Below, piece after piece: positions 5,531 through 12,625 of a stretch of DNA of 12,625 nucleotides (position 1 is its first letter; the number at the start of each line of letters is the position of its first letter). Position numbers and translations under genes: made by a program. A model generated the notes under the pieces. The model was not told the DNA's origin. It did not search any database and saw only the letters and a list, made by a program, of their open reading frames with translations. The stretch lies in assembly GCA_045649455.1 (NCBI GenBank), contig JAZRPV010000061.1, positions 1 to 12,625 of the forward strand, written 5' to 3'. The DNA comes from JAEDES01 sp045649455 (GTDB taxonomy: Bacteria; Bacillota_I; Bacilli_A; RF39; UBA660).

Positions 5531-5630
5531 TAATAGGTGTAATCTATTATTTAAATAAAACTACCTTCGTAGGTAGTTGAAGGAGAAATTCTCACAAACA
5601 ATTTTTCCTTCAAGTATCTATGAAGATACT
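5531..5630 (+). ncRNA. Structured leader: four tandem hairpins before the capsid gene
   Basis: Between scaffold stop and capsid ribosome site lie four hairpins. H0: TAATAG/CTATTA (5531-5536, 5544-5549). H1: AACTACCT/AGGTAGTT (5559-5566, 5571-5578) with a TCGT loop. H2: a 14-bp stem with one G-U pair (5577-5590 with 5600-5613) and a 9-base loop. H3: AGTATCT/AGATACT (5613-5619, 5624-5630) with an ATGA loop. H1, H2 and H3 abut almost base to base. No U-run follows any stem, so this is not a standard terminator. It may stabilise or set the 5' end of capsid mRNA, serve as an RNase site, or be a separate structured RNA. Function is unknown. Confidence 0.65.
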
Positions 5631-5653
5631 AGAAAGAAAGGAGATGTTAAATT

Positions 5654-7000
5654 ATGAACCCATCACAAGGTTTACAAACTGCTTTGAATGAAATTAGAAA
5701 CACTTTAATTTCTGATAACACTTTGTATCAAACTCAAATTCCTTTAGTTGATGATTATACTTCTTCACAAGCATACGGACAAAGTTTATTAAATTTACCA
5801 AGTGATTTAAGAAATAGATTTATTCAATCACTAGTAAATAGAATAGCTTATACTAGGTTCATGATGGATTACTTTGAAAATCCTTTGAGAGAGCTTGCTG
5901 GTGATGATTTACCACTAGGTGCAATCGGTCAAGAGATTTATGTTAATCCAGCAAGAGGAAGAGTATATGATATTAACGATTTCGCAGGATTACTTGCTAA
6001 ATACGAAAGTGATATTAAAGCAGAATATACTGAAATTAATTTTGATGTTCAGTATCCCGTTACTATTATTAGAAAGGAATTAGAAAAGGCTTTTGTTTCT
6101 TGGGGTGATTTCGAAAGTTTCTTAATGGGAATTTCAACTTCACTTTATAACGGTGCTTATATTGATGATTACAAATATACCAAGAGATTAATTACTAATG
6201 CTTACCGTGGAAATGCTGTTCAAATGGAAACAGTTACTTTTGCAGGAACAGAACCAACAGCAGCAGAACTTAGATCTTTAACAGCTAGACTTCGTCAAGC
6301 TTATTTAGATTTCATGGTACCAAGTACAAAATATAACGCTTGGAAAAAAGTTGGTGGATATGGTAAATCAATAGTTTCATGGTCAAAACCAGAAAATATT
6401 GTTGTATTCGTATCTAATGCTATGGCTTCTATTTTAGATGTTGAAGTATTAGCTAGCGCATTTAATATGAGTAAAACTGATTTAATGGGAAGAGTTTACT
6501 ATGTTGAGGACTTCGATTTAGTTGATGATGACGGCAGCGTTCAATTTGATGGATCAAATATTATCGCTTTAATATGTGATAAGAGATGGTTCAAAATTCG
6601 TGAAAAAGATATGTTCATGGATGAATTCTATAACGCCAACAACCGCTCATGGCAAAGTTACTTAAATGTAATTAAATGCTTCAATTATTCATTATTTGCT
6701 AATGCATTAATGTTAGTTAAAGCTTTACCTACATTAAATATTAGTTCAATGCAATTCAATGAAACTTCACCTACTGTAGTAGCTGATGAAAAAATCACAT
6801 TACATATTACTACTACACCATTTAGTGCAACTCAAACAGTTACATTTACAAGTGGAACAGTAGGTAAAGCAACAGTAGAAAAAATTGATGATCGTACAGT
6901 TGAAGTTACAGGAAAATCTGCCGGTACAAGTGTAATTACAGCAACAGCCGGAGAAGTAACAGCAACAGTTACAGTTACAGTTACAGCCGCTGACGCTTAA
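5654..7000 (+). CDS. Major capsid protein with C-terminal Ig-like (BIG2) domain (phi29 gp8-like)
   Basis: The 448-residue protein has the same length as phi29 gp8 and clear local similarity: EKAFVSWGDFESFLMGI matches phi29 KTAFVSWGNFESFVSSI, and LDVEVLASAFNMSKTDLMGRVYYVEDF matches [27 protein letters not shown]. Residues 1 to about 350 form the HK97-type capsid fold. From about 360 a bacterial Ig-like domain follows (LNISSMQFNETSPTVVADEKITLHI ... VTATVTVTVTAADA), as in phi29, where it decorates the capsid surface. A very good ribosome site, AAGGAG (5638-5643), lies behind the hairpin leader. A long stem-loop follows the gene. Together these suit the most abundant phage protein. Codon choice looks more GC-tolerant than in neighbouring genes, as expected for high expression. 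Confidence 0.95.
   Translation: MNPSQGLQTALNEIRNTLISDNTLYQTQIPLVDDYTSSQAYGQSLLNLPSDLRNRFIQSLVNRIAYTRFMMDYFENPLRELAGDDLPLGAIGQEIYVNPARGRVYDINDFAGLLAKYESDIKAEYTEINFDVQYPVTIIRKELEKAFVSWGDFESFLMGISTSLYNGAYIDDYKYTKRLITNAYRGNAVQMETVTFAGTEPTAAELRSLTARLRQAYLDFMVPSTKYNAWKKVGGYGKSIVSWSKPENIVVFVSNAMASILDVEVLASAFNMSKTDLMGRVYYVEDFDLVDDDGSVQFDGSNIIALICDKRWFKIREKDMFMDEFYNANNRSWQSYLNVIKCFNYSLFANALMLVKALPTLNISSMQFNETSPTVVADEKITLHITTTPFSATQTVTFTSGTVGKATVEKIDDRTVEVTGKSAGTSVITATAGEVTATVTVTVTAADA
6965..6986 (+). repeat. ACAGTT tandem repeat in the last strand of the capsid Ig domain
   Basis: Three exact ACAGTT units followed by ACAG encode alternating Thr-Val residues of the final beta strand. The unit is two codons, so gain or loss of units would change strand length without shifting frame. 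It may simply reflect amino-acid preference. Confidence 0.6.
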
Positions 7001-7015
7001 TAAAAATATAAATCC

Positions 7016-7055
7016 AAATAGGGATTAGGGATTATTCCCTAGTCCTTATTTTATT
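7016..7055 (+). terminator. Stem-loop terminator or attenuator after the capsid gene
   Basis: A 16-bp stem, 7016-7031 with 7036-7051, encloses the loop TTAT and includes two G-U pairs. The inner TAGGGA/TCCCTA part is GC-rich and the 3' arm ends in TTATTTTATT. An A-rich tract (AATAAAAATATAAA) precedes it, so it could also act from the other strand. It lies between capsid stop and the tail knob ribosome site. Partial termination here would lower tail gene expression relative to capsid; no new promoter is evident before 7080, so read-through is likely. Confidence 0.75.
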
Positions 7056-7079
7056 AATAAAAAAGAAAGGAGTGATATT

Positions 7080-8735
7080 ATGTTAATTGTTCCAACTTCA
7101 AAAATAATCCTTTTAAAAAATCCGATTGAAATAGATTATATGAATGAACTTACCTTTTCAAGTTTAGAAGCTCAATATACATATTTTAGTGGCTTAACAA
7201 AATTAGAATGTGAAGGAGCTACTTATCAAAGAAAAGATGAAGTTGTAAGATTTCCTACTGATCCGAACATGGAAGGTATTACTTATGATGATTTGATACA
7301 ATATAACTATTGTATGTATCAAAATGACAAATGGTCTAATAAATGGTTTTATGCTTTTGTTAAAGAAGTTACTTTCGATAATCCTGGTATGAGTTATATA
7401 ACACTTGAAACAGATGTATGGCAAACTTGGATGTTTGATATAACATTAAAAAATTCTTTTATAGAAAGAGAACACGTTAATAGTGATCTTGTAGGTGAAC
7501 ATACAATTCCAGAAAACTTAGAAACAGGTGAATATGTAATAGATAATAAAATTAAAAAAGCCGGATATGGTTCTGATAATATATGCTTTATATTAGCAAC
7601 TACAATGTACGCTTATATTCAAAATACAGGAACACAACAAGAACCTTATTGGGAATTAGTTGGTGGCAACGCCGCTATGTGCAATGTATATAACAGTAAT
7701 TTATCAGGTTTAGAATATTTTTGGTATACTAATACAGCTAATGGAATAACAAGACTTCAAAATACTATTCAAGCTTATTGCAATAGCGGACAAAAAGAAG
7801 CTATTTATATGTTATTTGCTTGTCCAGATAGTTGCTTTGAAAAGGTACTTGAAAATCCAAATGAAGGATATTGGGGCTCAGTTAAACAGAAACAAGGAAG
7901 TTATAATAAAATGTTTAGTGATACTTATACTGCAAATATTACACGACCAACCACTTTAAACGGATATACTCCAAGAAATAAAAAATTATTAACTTATCCA
8001 TATTGTTATTTATTGATGAATAATGGAGCTGGTGGAAATGCTGTTTATCATTATGAATTATTCAAAAATACTGACAATCTTATTTACTTTAAAATTGATC
8101 ATGCGATTTGTCCCGGAGCTTCAATATTTTTAAGACCTTGGAAATATAAAACAACTAGTGATACTTATACAACAATGGATGGGCTTCCACTAGGTAAATT
8201 TCCAATGTGTTCATGGAATAGCGACGCTTATACCAACTGGATAACGCAAAATAGCGCTAATATTAAATTTGGATTACTTTCCCAAGGTTATAATGCTAGT
8301 GCAAATTTAGCTCAAAAAAATTTAGTAGGTATGGGAAGTAGTTTACTTGGTTTGGTTGGTAGTGTTATGGAATTATATAATAAACGTGATACTGCTACTC
8401 CACAAGCCGAAGGTAATCTAAATTCTGGTGATGTTATGTATTCTATGGAAGAAACAACTTTTACAGCATATCAAATGAGTATAAAACAAGAATACGCGAC
8501 TATTATCGATAAATATTTTGATATGTTTGGATATAAAGTTAATAGCGTAAAACTTCCTAATATCTACGGAAGAACGAATTGGAATTATGTAAAAACAATA
8601 GGATGTAATATGCTTGGTGATATACCACAAGAAGATTTACAAAAAATAAAAGATATGTTTAATAACGGTGTTACTTTTTGGCATAATCCAAGTACATTTT
8701 TAGATTATTCTCAAAGTAATACAATTGTTAGCTAG
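7080..8735 (+). CDS. Distal tail knob protein (phi29 gp9-like)
   Basis: The 551-residue protein (phi29 gp9: 599) shows the family's N-terminal signature NKWFYAFVKEVTF...TDVWQTWMF...NSFIEREHV, nearly matching phi29 NKWFYAFVTEL...DVLQTWMF...ESFIVREHV. In phi29, six copies form the knob at the tail end, and long hydrophobic loops insert in the host membrane to form a DNA channel. The corresponding part here is the region about residues 405-455 with GMGSSLLGLVGSVMELYNKR, hydrophobic and Gly-rich. The start is set by AAAGGAGTGAT (7066-7076). The connector gene follows after 12 bases. Confidence 0.92.
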   Translation: MLIVPTSKIILLKNPIEIDYMNELTFSSLEAQYTYFSGLTKLECEGATYQRKDEVVRFPTDPNMEGITYDDLIQYNYCMYQNDKWSNKWFYAFVKEVTFDNPGMSYITLETDVWQTWMFDITLKNSFIEREHVNSDLVGEHTIPENLETGEYVIDNKIKKAGYGSDNICFILATTMYAYIQNTGTQQEPYWELVGGNAAMCNVYNSNLSGLEYFWYTNTANGITRLQNTIQAYCNSGQKEAIYMLFACPDSCFEKVLENPNEGYWGSVKQKQGSYNKMFSDTYTANITRPTTLNGYTPRNKKLLTYPYCYLLMNNGAGGNAVYHYELFKNTDNLIYFKIDHAICPGASIFLRPWKYKTTSDTYTTMDGLPLGKFPMCSWNSDAYTNWITQNSANIKFGLLSQGYNASANLAQKNLVGMGSSLLGLVGSVMELYNKRDTATPQAEGNLNSGDVMYSMEETTFTAYQMSIKQEYATIIDKYFDMFGYKVNSVKLPNIYGRTNWNYVKTIGCNMLGDIPQEDLQKIKDMFNNGVTFWHNPSTFLDYSQSNTIVS

Positions 8736-8747
8736 AAAGGATAAATT

Positions 8748-9764
8748 ATGATAAAAAATATAGGAAGAAAAAAAGATAGAAATAACTATAAATTTTTAGA
8801 TAGTATGGAAATTAATAACGCTACATATATGGATTATTTAGCAAGATTTAGACGTATAGCTTTATCAATGTTCGAATGGGTTAACTTACCTAAAACAATG
8901 AATTCAAGATATTTAGAATTATGCTTATATTATAATGGTAAAGCAGCTTTATTAAAAGATAAAAAATATGGCTTTATTAATACAAAATGTGCTGGTACTG
9001 GTTATGTTAATATATATGGACTTCCAACTGAACTTAATTGTTATAGTTATTCATTTAATAGTAAAAGAAAACTTTATATTGGATTAAATCCATTTAATAA
9101 TGAAGAAGAACGTGAAAGTAAAGAAAATGAAGAATGTATTTTAGTTCAAAATAATTGGGAAGCACTTCCAACAGTATCTAGTATGGAATTATTCGCATGG
9201 CGTATGTATAATGCTGAAAGAGTTTGTGATGTCAATATTACAGCCCAAAAAACGCCAGTCTTACTAATTGCTGATGAAACACAAAGATTAACCTTAGAAA
9301 ACCTATACCAACAATATAATGGAAATCAACCTTTTATCTTTGGTGATAAAGACCAATTAGGTGATAAAACAATTAAATCAATTTCAACCGAAGCTCCATT
9401 TATAGCTGATAAAATAATGGAATATAAAAAAGAGATATGGAATGAAGCTCTTACATTTTTAGGAATTAATAATATTATGCTAGAAAAAAAAGAAAGATTA
9501 GTTACTGATGAAGCTAATTCTAATAATGAACTAATTAATCTTAACTTACAAAGTTTTTTAGCACCACGTCAGGAAGCATGTCGTCAATTTAATGATAAAT
9601 TTGGATTAACAGGAACAGACAAAGAAATTTCTGTTCGTGTTAGAAGTGATTTATATAATATAATTAAAAAAGAAATGAGTATCACTAAAGATTATTTAAA
9701 TGATCTAAATTTGGATGATTTATTTAATGAAAAAATTGCTGAAGAGGTGGTAGAAAATGGCTAA
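8748..9764 (+). CDS. Head-tail connector / portal protein (phi29 gp10-like)
   Basis: This 338-residue protein (phi29 gp10: 309) is strongly similar to the portal family: NITAQKTPVLLIADETQRLTL ... LYQQYNGNQPFIF corresponds to phi29 NAQKTPVLI...QLSLKQVYNQYEGNAPVIF, and IWNEALTFLGINNIMLEKKERLVTDEANSNNE corresponds to [32 protein letters not shown]. Twelve copies form the ring at the unique head vertex through which DNA is packed and ejected. The start follows GAAAGGAT. Its 3' end overlaps the lower collar gene by 8 bases, indicating coupled translation. Confidence 0.95.
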   Translation: MIKNIGRKKDRNNYKFLDSMEINNATYMDYLARFRRIALSMFEWVNLPKTMNSRYLELCLYYNGKAALLKDKKYGFINTKCAGTGYVNIYGLPTELNCYSYSFNSKRKLYIGLNPFNNEEERESKENEECILVQNNWEALPTVSSMELFAWRMYNAERVCDVNITAQKTPVLLIADETQRLTLENLYQQYNGNQPFIFGDKDQLGDKTIKSISTEAPFIADKIMEYKKEIWNEALTFLGINNIMLEKKERLVTDEANSNNELINLNLQSFLAPRQEACRQFNDKFGLTGTDKEISVRVRSDLYNIIKKEMSITKDYLNDLNLDDLFNEKIAEEVVENG

Positions 9765-10452
9765 ATATACTTTTGAATTAAGAGAATTATTTGAACCAAT
9801 TAAATTTAATCCACCTATTTATACAAGAAGTCAAGTTGAAGATTTCTTTAAAGATTATGAACTTTCTGATTACTTAACGCAGGAACAAATTGATACGATT
9901 AATAGTGCTGGTATTTGGAATAAAGATAAACTAGCTCGTAAAATAGTTGATCATTATTATATGCGTGAAAGTGGTCTTGAAACTATTGGATTATTCAAGC
10001 ATTATGCTAAAGTTTTAATGCAAGAATTAATGGAAGAATATTTACCTTTAATATATTCTGCAAGTATATATTATGATCCATTAGTAAACGTTGATTATAC
10101 TGAAACATTTAATAGAACTGCTGACTCTGAAGGCGTTAGTAACTCTAGCTCAACAAATAATTCAAGTGGTTTAGTAGTAGGTTCTAATACACCACAAGGA
10201 CAAATTAGTAAAAAAGGTATTTTACAAGGTAATTATGCTTCAAGTACTTCTGCTAATGAAAATGAAGCAAGTATAAAAGATAATACAACTACACAAGGAA
10301 ATACTACTGAAGAATATCAAAAACGTGTTAAAGGTAATTCTGGTGTTTCTGCAACAGCTCAAAAAATGGTACTTCAATATCGTGAAAATATTATAGCTAT
10401 TGATAAAAAGATTATAAAAGAATTAAATATATTATTCATGGGTCTTTATTAA
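9757..10452 (+). CDS. Lower collar protein (phi29 gp11-like)
   Basis: The 231-residue protein lies between connector and tail spike, the position of phi29 gp11 (293 aa). It has an ordered N-terminal part with FKDYELSDYLTQEQIDTINSAGIWNKDKLARKIVDHYY and an acidic helix QELMEEYLPLIYSASIYYDPLVNVDYTETFNR, both typical of collar proteins. A Ser/Asn/Thr-rich low-complexity stretch (about residues 124-195) follows, and then a helical end. It would form the tube joining connector and knob. It is shorter than phi29 gp11, mainly in the C-terminal half. The start ATG lies inside the connector gene after GAGGTGG. Confidence 0.85.
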   Translation: MAKYTFELRELFEPIKFNPPIYTRSQVEDFFKDYELSDYLTQEQIDTINSAGIWNKDKLARKIVDHYYMRESGLETIGLFKHYAKVLMQELMEEYLPLIYSASIYYDPLVNVDYTETFNRTADSEGVSNSSSTNNSSGLVVGSNTPQGQISKKGILQGNYASSTSANENEASIKDNTTTQGNTTEEYQKRVKGNSGVSATAQKMVLQYRENIIAIDKKIIKELNILFMGLY

Positions 10453-10464
10453 AATAAGGAATTA

Positions 10465-10473
10465 TGATATAAT
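10465..10473 (+). promoter_or_regulatory. Extended -10 promoter before the tail spike gene
   Basis: TGATATAAT (TG at 10465-10466, TATAAT at 10468-10473) is a perfect extended -10 element. No good -35 is seen, which is tolerated in extended -10 promoters. Initiation near 10480 would leave a short leader with AAGGAG (10482-10487) before the ATG at 10496. It could boost spike expression apart from the long late transcript. AT-rich intergenic DNA makes chance matches common. Confidence 0.5.
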
Positions 10474-10495
10474 ATTAATATAAGGAGATGATAAA

Positions 10496-12475
10496 ATGAA
10501 CGAAGAACTTGAAATAAATGTTAGAAAATTACGTCCATTTACAAGATTTATTTATACAATTGGTGAACTTCCAACAAGTTATTTGATGAGTATGACTTAT
10601 GAAGAACAATTAATTTGGTTTTGTAATTATCTAGAAAAAACAGTTATACCAACTGTAAATAATAATGCAGAAGCAATTATCGAACTTCAAGAATATATAA
10701 AGAATTTAGATTTACAGGATGAAGTTAATAATAAACTTGATGAAATGGCAGAAGATGGAACTTTAGAAAATTTAATCGGTCAATATATACAACTTGCTAC
10801 TACTTATGTCTATAATTCCGTTGCAGATTTAAAAACTGCTAATAATTTAATAGATGGTAGTTACGCAAGAACTAGTGGATTTTATACTTATAATGATGGT
10901 GGTGGAGCTTATTATAAAGTTCGTACACTTATTAATACTGATGTAGTTGATGAAATTACTTTAATAGCTTTAAATGATCCTACTTTAGTAGCTGAGTTAA
11001 TACAAAAGGATGTTATGAGTGTTAAAATGTTCGGAGCTAAAGGTGATGGAGAAACTGATGATACAACTCCTATTCAAAAAGCATTTAATTATTGCCATAA
11101 CATATTAATTAAAGATGGTGTTTATATGGTAAATGCTATAACTGGAGTAACTCCTCAAGATAATAGTTATATAAAACTAGTAAATGCTACTTTAAAAGCT
11201 ATAACTAATAGCTCTACTAATTACCATGTATTATTTATTAATAACAATACTAATATTATTGTAGAGGGAGGAATTATAGCAGGAGAAAGATCAACTCACA
11301 CAGGAGAAACAGGAGAATGGGGACACTGCGTTACAATTGCTAATAGTTCTAATATAACTCTAAAAAATATGATTTTAAAAGATGCATGGGGTGATGGCTT
11401 GTATATTAATAGAGGTGTTAATATAAACACTCAAAATCTTATTTGTGATAATAATCGTAGACAAGGAATCTCTGTTATTAGAGTAGATGGTTATCATTCT
11501 TTAAATGATAAACTTATTAATACTAATGGAACAGCTCCAGAAAGTGGAATAGATATAGAACCTAACACATCAGCTGATTTTATTAAAAATGTTATTTTAG
11601 AAAATTTATACACAGAAAATAATAATGGGTGTGGAGTAGATATCCATTTAGCTACTTTAGATTCTACAAGCGACCCTGTTTCTATTAAAGTAATAAATCA
11701 TCATGATAAAGGAAGTATAACAGGAGAAAAAATAACACATCCTGCAACAATAAGACATTCAATAATAACTGAAAATGCTTTATTAGAAAATAACAATACA
11801 GGAATAAATCTTAGAGATTGCTTTGATAATGAAATAGATAAAGTTTTAATAATAAAACCTAAAATAATTAATTGTAATTACGATACAAGTATAACAGCTG
11901 CTTATGTATGTGGAATTGGATGTTATACAACAAATGGAGATACAACTGATAAATTAGGCGGAGTTAGTATAATAGAACCTTTTATAACTAGTATGATTCA
12001 AACAAATAGACGAGGAATAACCTTTTATGATACAACAAATACTAATAGATGTAATAATATAGATATTATAAATCCGTTAAATAAACAAGCAAATTTATCT
12101 CTTGCTATTTATGGTGATAATATAAAATTTACTGATATTTATGAAAAATATAAATATAAAGGTAATTACTCTATGAATATACAATCAAGTGAACTTTATT
12201 CTATTTTTAGTAATATCAACTTTACAAGTTCAAGAACTTTAACATTATACGAAACATTACCTATTGGATACAAAGTATCATTTATTAATGAAAAACTAAA
12301 TTATAGAATATCTATACAAATGCCAGCAAATGATTATATAAGATATTTTAATACTAGTACAGGAAATAAAATTAATCTTGATAGTATGAATTCGTTAATA
12401 ACTATGGAAAAAATAGCTGATCATGAATGGATAGTAACTAACCTTATAGGAACTGTTAATATTGCAACCGAATAA
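10496..12475 (+). CDS. Tail spike / appendage protein with pectate-lyase-like beta-helix (gp12-like position)
   Basis: This 659-residue protein begins with a virion-attachment type region (RKLRPFTRFIYTIGELPTSYLMSMTYEEQLIWFCNYLEKTVIPTVNN is seen in pieces over residues 10-57), then a coiled-coil stem with LQDEVNNKLDEMAEDGTLENLI. From about residue 175 it shows the start of a pectate-lyase-3-like right-handed beta-helix (VKMFGAKGDGETDDTTPIQKAF, then KDGVYMV). Many short turns rich in Asn, Gly and Ile follow (NNTNIIVEGGIIAGE, SNITLKNMIL, DGLYINRG). The last ~110 residues look like a separate beta-rich cap. By position it replaces phi29 gp12, the receptor-binding appendage. It probably binds or cuts host surface glycan; no catalytic residues can be assigned by eye. 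Confidence 0.85.
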   Translation: MNEELEINVRKLRPFTRFIYTIGELPTSYLMSMTYEEQLIWFCNYLEKTVIPTVNNNAEAIIELQEYIKNLDLQDEVNNKLDEMAEDGTLENLIGQYIQLATTYVYNSVADLKTANNLIDGSYARTSGFYTYNDGGGAYYKVRTLINTDVVDEITLIALNDPTLVAELIQKDVMSVKMFGAKGDGETDDTTPIQKAFNYCHNILIKDGVYMVNAITGVTPQDNSYIKLVNATLKAITNSSTNYHVLFINNNTNIIVEGGIIAGERSTHTGETGEWGHCVTIANSSNITLKNMILKDAWGDGLYINRGVNINTQNLICDNNRRQGISVIRVDGYHSLNDKLINTNGTAPESGIDIEPNTSADFIKNVILENLYTENNNGCGVDIHLATLDSTSDPVSIKVINHHDKGSITGEKITHPATIRHSIITENALLENNNTGINLRDCFDNEIDKVLIIKPKIINCNYDTSITAAYVCGIGCYTTNGDTTDKLGGVSIIEPFITSMIQTNRRGITFYDTTNTNRCNNIDIINPLNKQANLSLAIYGDNIKFTDIYEKYKYKGNYSMNIQSSELYSIFSNINFTSSRTLTLYETLPIGYKVSFINEKLNYRISIQMPANDYIRYFNTSTGNKINLDSMNSLITMEKIADHEWIVTNLIGTVNIATE

Positions 12476-12625
12476 AAAGAAGTTAAAATTATAAACTAGG
12501 TAACGTGTATTACGAGAGTGTTAAAATAAAGAACGTAATACAAGAGCTTTTAAGGATGTGCTTGACTAGATAGTTCACAGACAATTGTTTAAGGCTTTTA
12601 GAGACGAGTTTTCTCGAGATTTGAT
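12476..12625 (+). other. Non-coding structured tail after the spike gene, cut by the window end
   Basis: No ORF of note is present. There is a perfect 9-bp inverted repeat, TGTATTACG (12506-12514) and CGTAATACA (12534-12542), with a 19-base loop. A second possible bulged hairpin is TGTG (12557-12560) with CACA (12576-12579) closing GACT/AGTT. A short CGAG-TTTT-CTCG hairpin lies at 12605-12616. The GC content rises compared with the intergenic DNA elsewhere. It may be a structured RNA (for example a packaging RNA or leader of the next gene) or an untranslated end region. No U-run follows the 9-bp stem, so it is not a plain terminator. Confidence 0.4.

Noticed and set aside
6965..6986. ACAGTT repeat as a CRISPR-like or phase-variable array
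   Set aside because: Only three full units, no spacers, and the unit is in frame within a Thr-Val beta strand; kept only as a minor repeat.
107..7076. Repeated cassettes AGGATGGTGA (107, 421) and AAAGGAGTGAT (3537, 4200, 7066) as regulatory elements
   Set aside because: Both are near-matches to the extended ribosome-binding consensus AGGAGGTGAT and sit at the right distance before starts, so translation explains them.
7203..7424. Minus-strand ORF of 73 codons
   Set aside because: Opposite the conserved start of the tail knob gene; Phe/Ile/Ser-rich as expected for an antisense reading of AT-rich coding DNA.
8418..8630. Minus-strand ORF of 70 codons
   Set aside because: Opposite the tail knob gene; no ribosome site and shadow-like composition.
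12540..12600. Group I intron core (GTTCACAGAC resembles the R element GTTCAGAGACTA)
   Set aside because: The match is partial and no P, Q or S (AAGATATAGTCC-like) elements are visible, so it is likely chance.
1..12625. CRISPR arrays, tRNA genes, insertion sequences, alternative genetic code
   Set aside because: No spaced direct repeats, cloverleaf sequences, transposase frames or in-frame TGA sense codons were seen; TGA is used as a stop at 1183-1185 and 3544-3546.

Overview
This window is part of the genome of a small, phi29-like podovirus (protein-primed, tailed phage) of a strongly AT-rich host. Sequence features supporting this are a terminal protein followed by a protein-primed family B DNA polymerase, and a full late block that follows the phi29 order: scaffold (gp7), major capsid protein with C-terminal Ig-like domain (gp8), tail knob (gp9), connector (gp10), lower collar (gp11) and tail spike/appendage (gp12). 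The standard bacterial code fits, since TGA is used as a stop. Ribosome sites resemble AGGAGGTGAT, and the lysis proteins suit a Gram-positive host, so a low-GC Bacillota host (for example a gut clostridium or relative) is the best inference. Every gene is on the + strand, unlike phi29, whose early genes run opposite to the late genes.

Layout. 1-84: 3' end of an unrecognised gene with a terminator over its stop codon. 120-2949: replication block (unknown 100-aa protein, terminal protein, DNA polymerase). 2966-4189: lysis block (one-TM holin-like protein, a tiny acidic ORF, a free SH3-like wall-binding protein, an M23 endopeptidase). 4215-5173: an 82-aa protein and a BspA-type leucine-rich-repeat protein, probably virion decoration or adhesion. 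5230-12475: the morphogenesis block, led by a strong promoter. A leader with four tandem hairpins precedes the capsid gene, and a long stem-loop terminator follows it. 12476-12625: a non-coding, hairpin-containing tail cut by the window end. The packaging ATPase, pRNA and the p4/p5/p6-type regulators are not visible and would lie outside.

The most striking feature is the DNA polymerase. Its frame is broken twice, by 8 and by 5 extra bases. Both breaks fall exactly at the conserved Leu of two of the most conserved motifs (Exo II HNLKFDG and motif A DVNSLYP), and both carry the same 7-mer CTCCGGT in the same codon phase. Removing the extra bases restores a complete 584-residue polymerase with every catalytic motif. 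This argues against random decay. It points to something at these two sites (intron- or intein-like insertions collapsed in assembly, scars of such elements, or an unknown recoding or RNA-processing event) that needs the raw reads to settle.

The second unexplained signal is the block of abutting hairpins between scaffold and capsid genes (5531-5630). Together with the capsid-distal terminator it probably sets the high capsid dose, but its architecture resembles a dedicated structured RNA.
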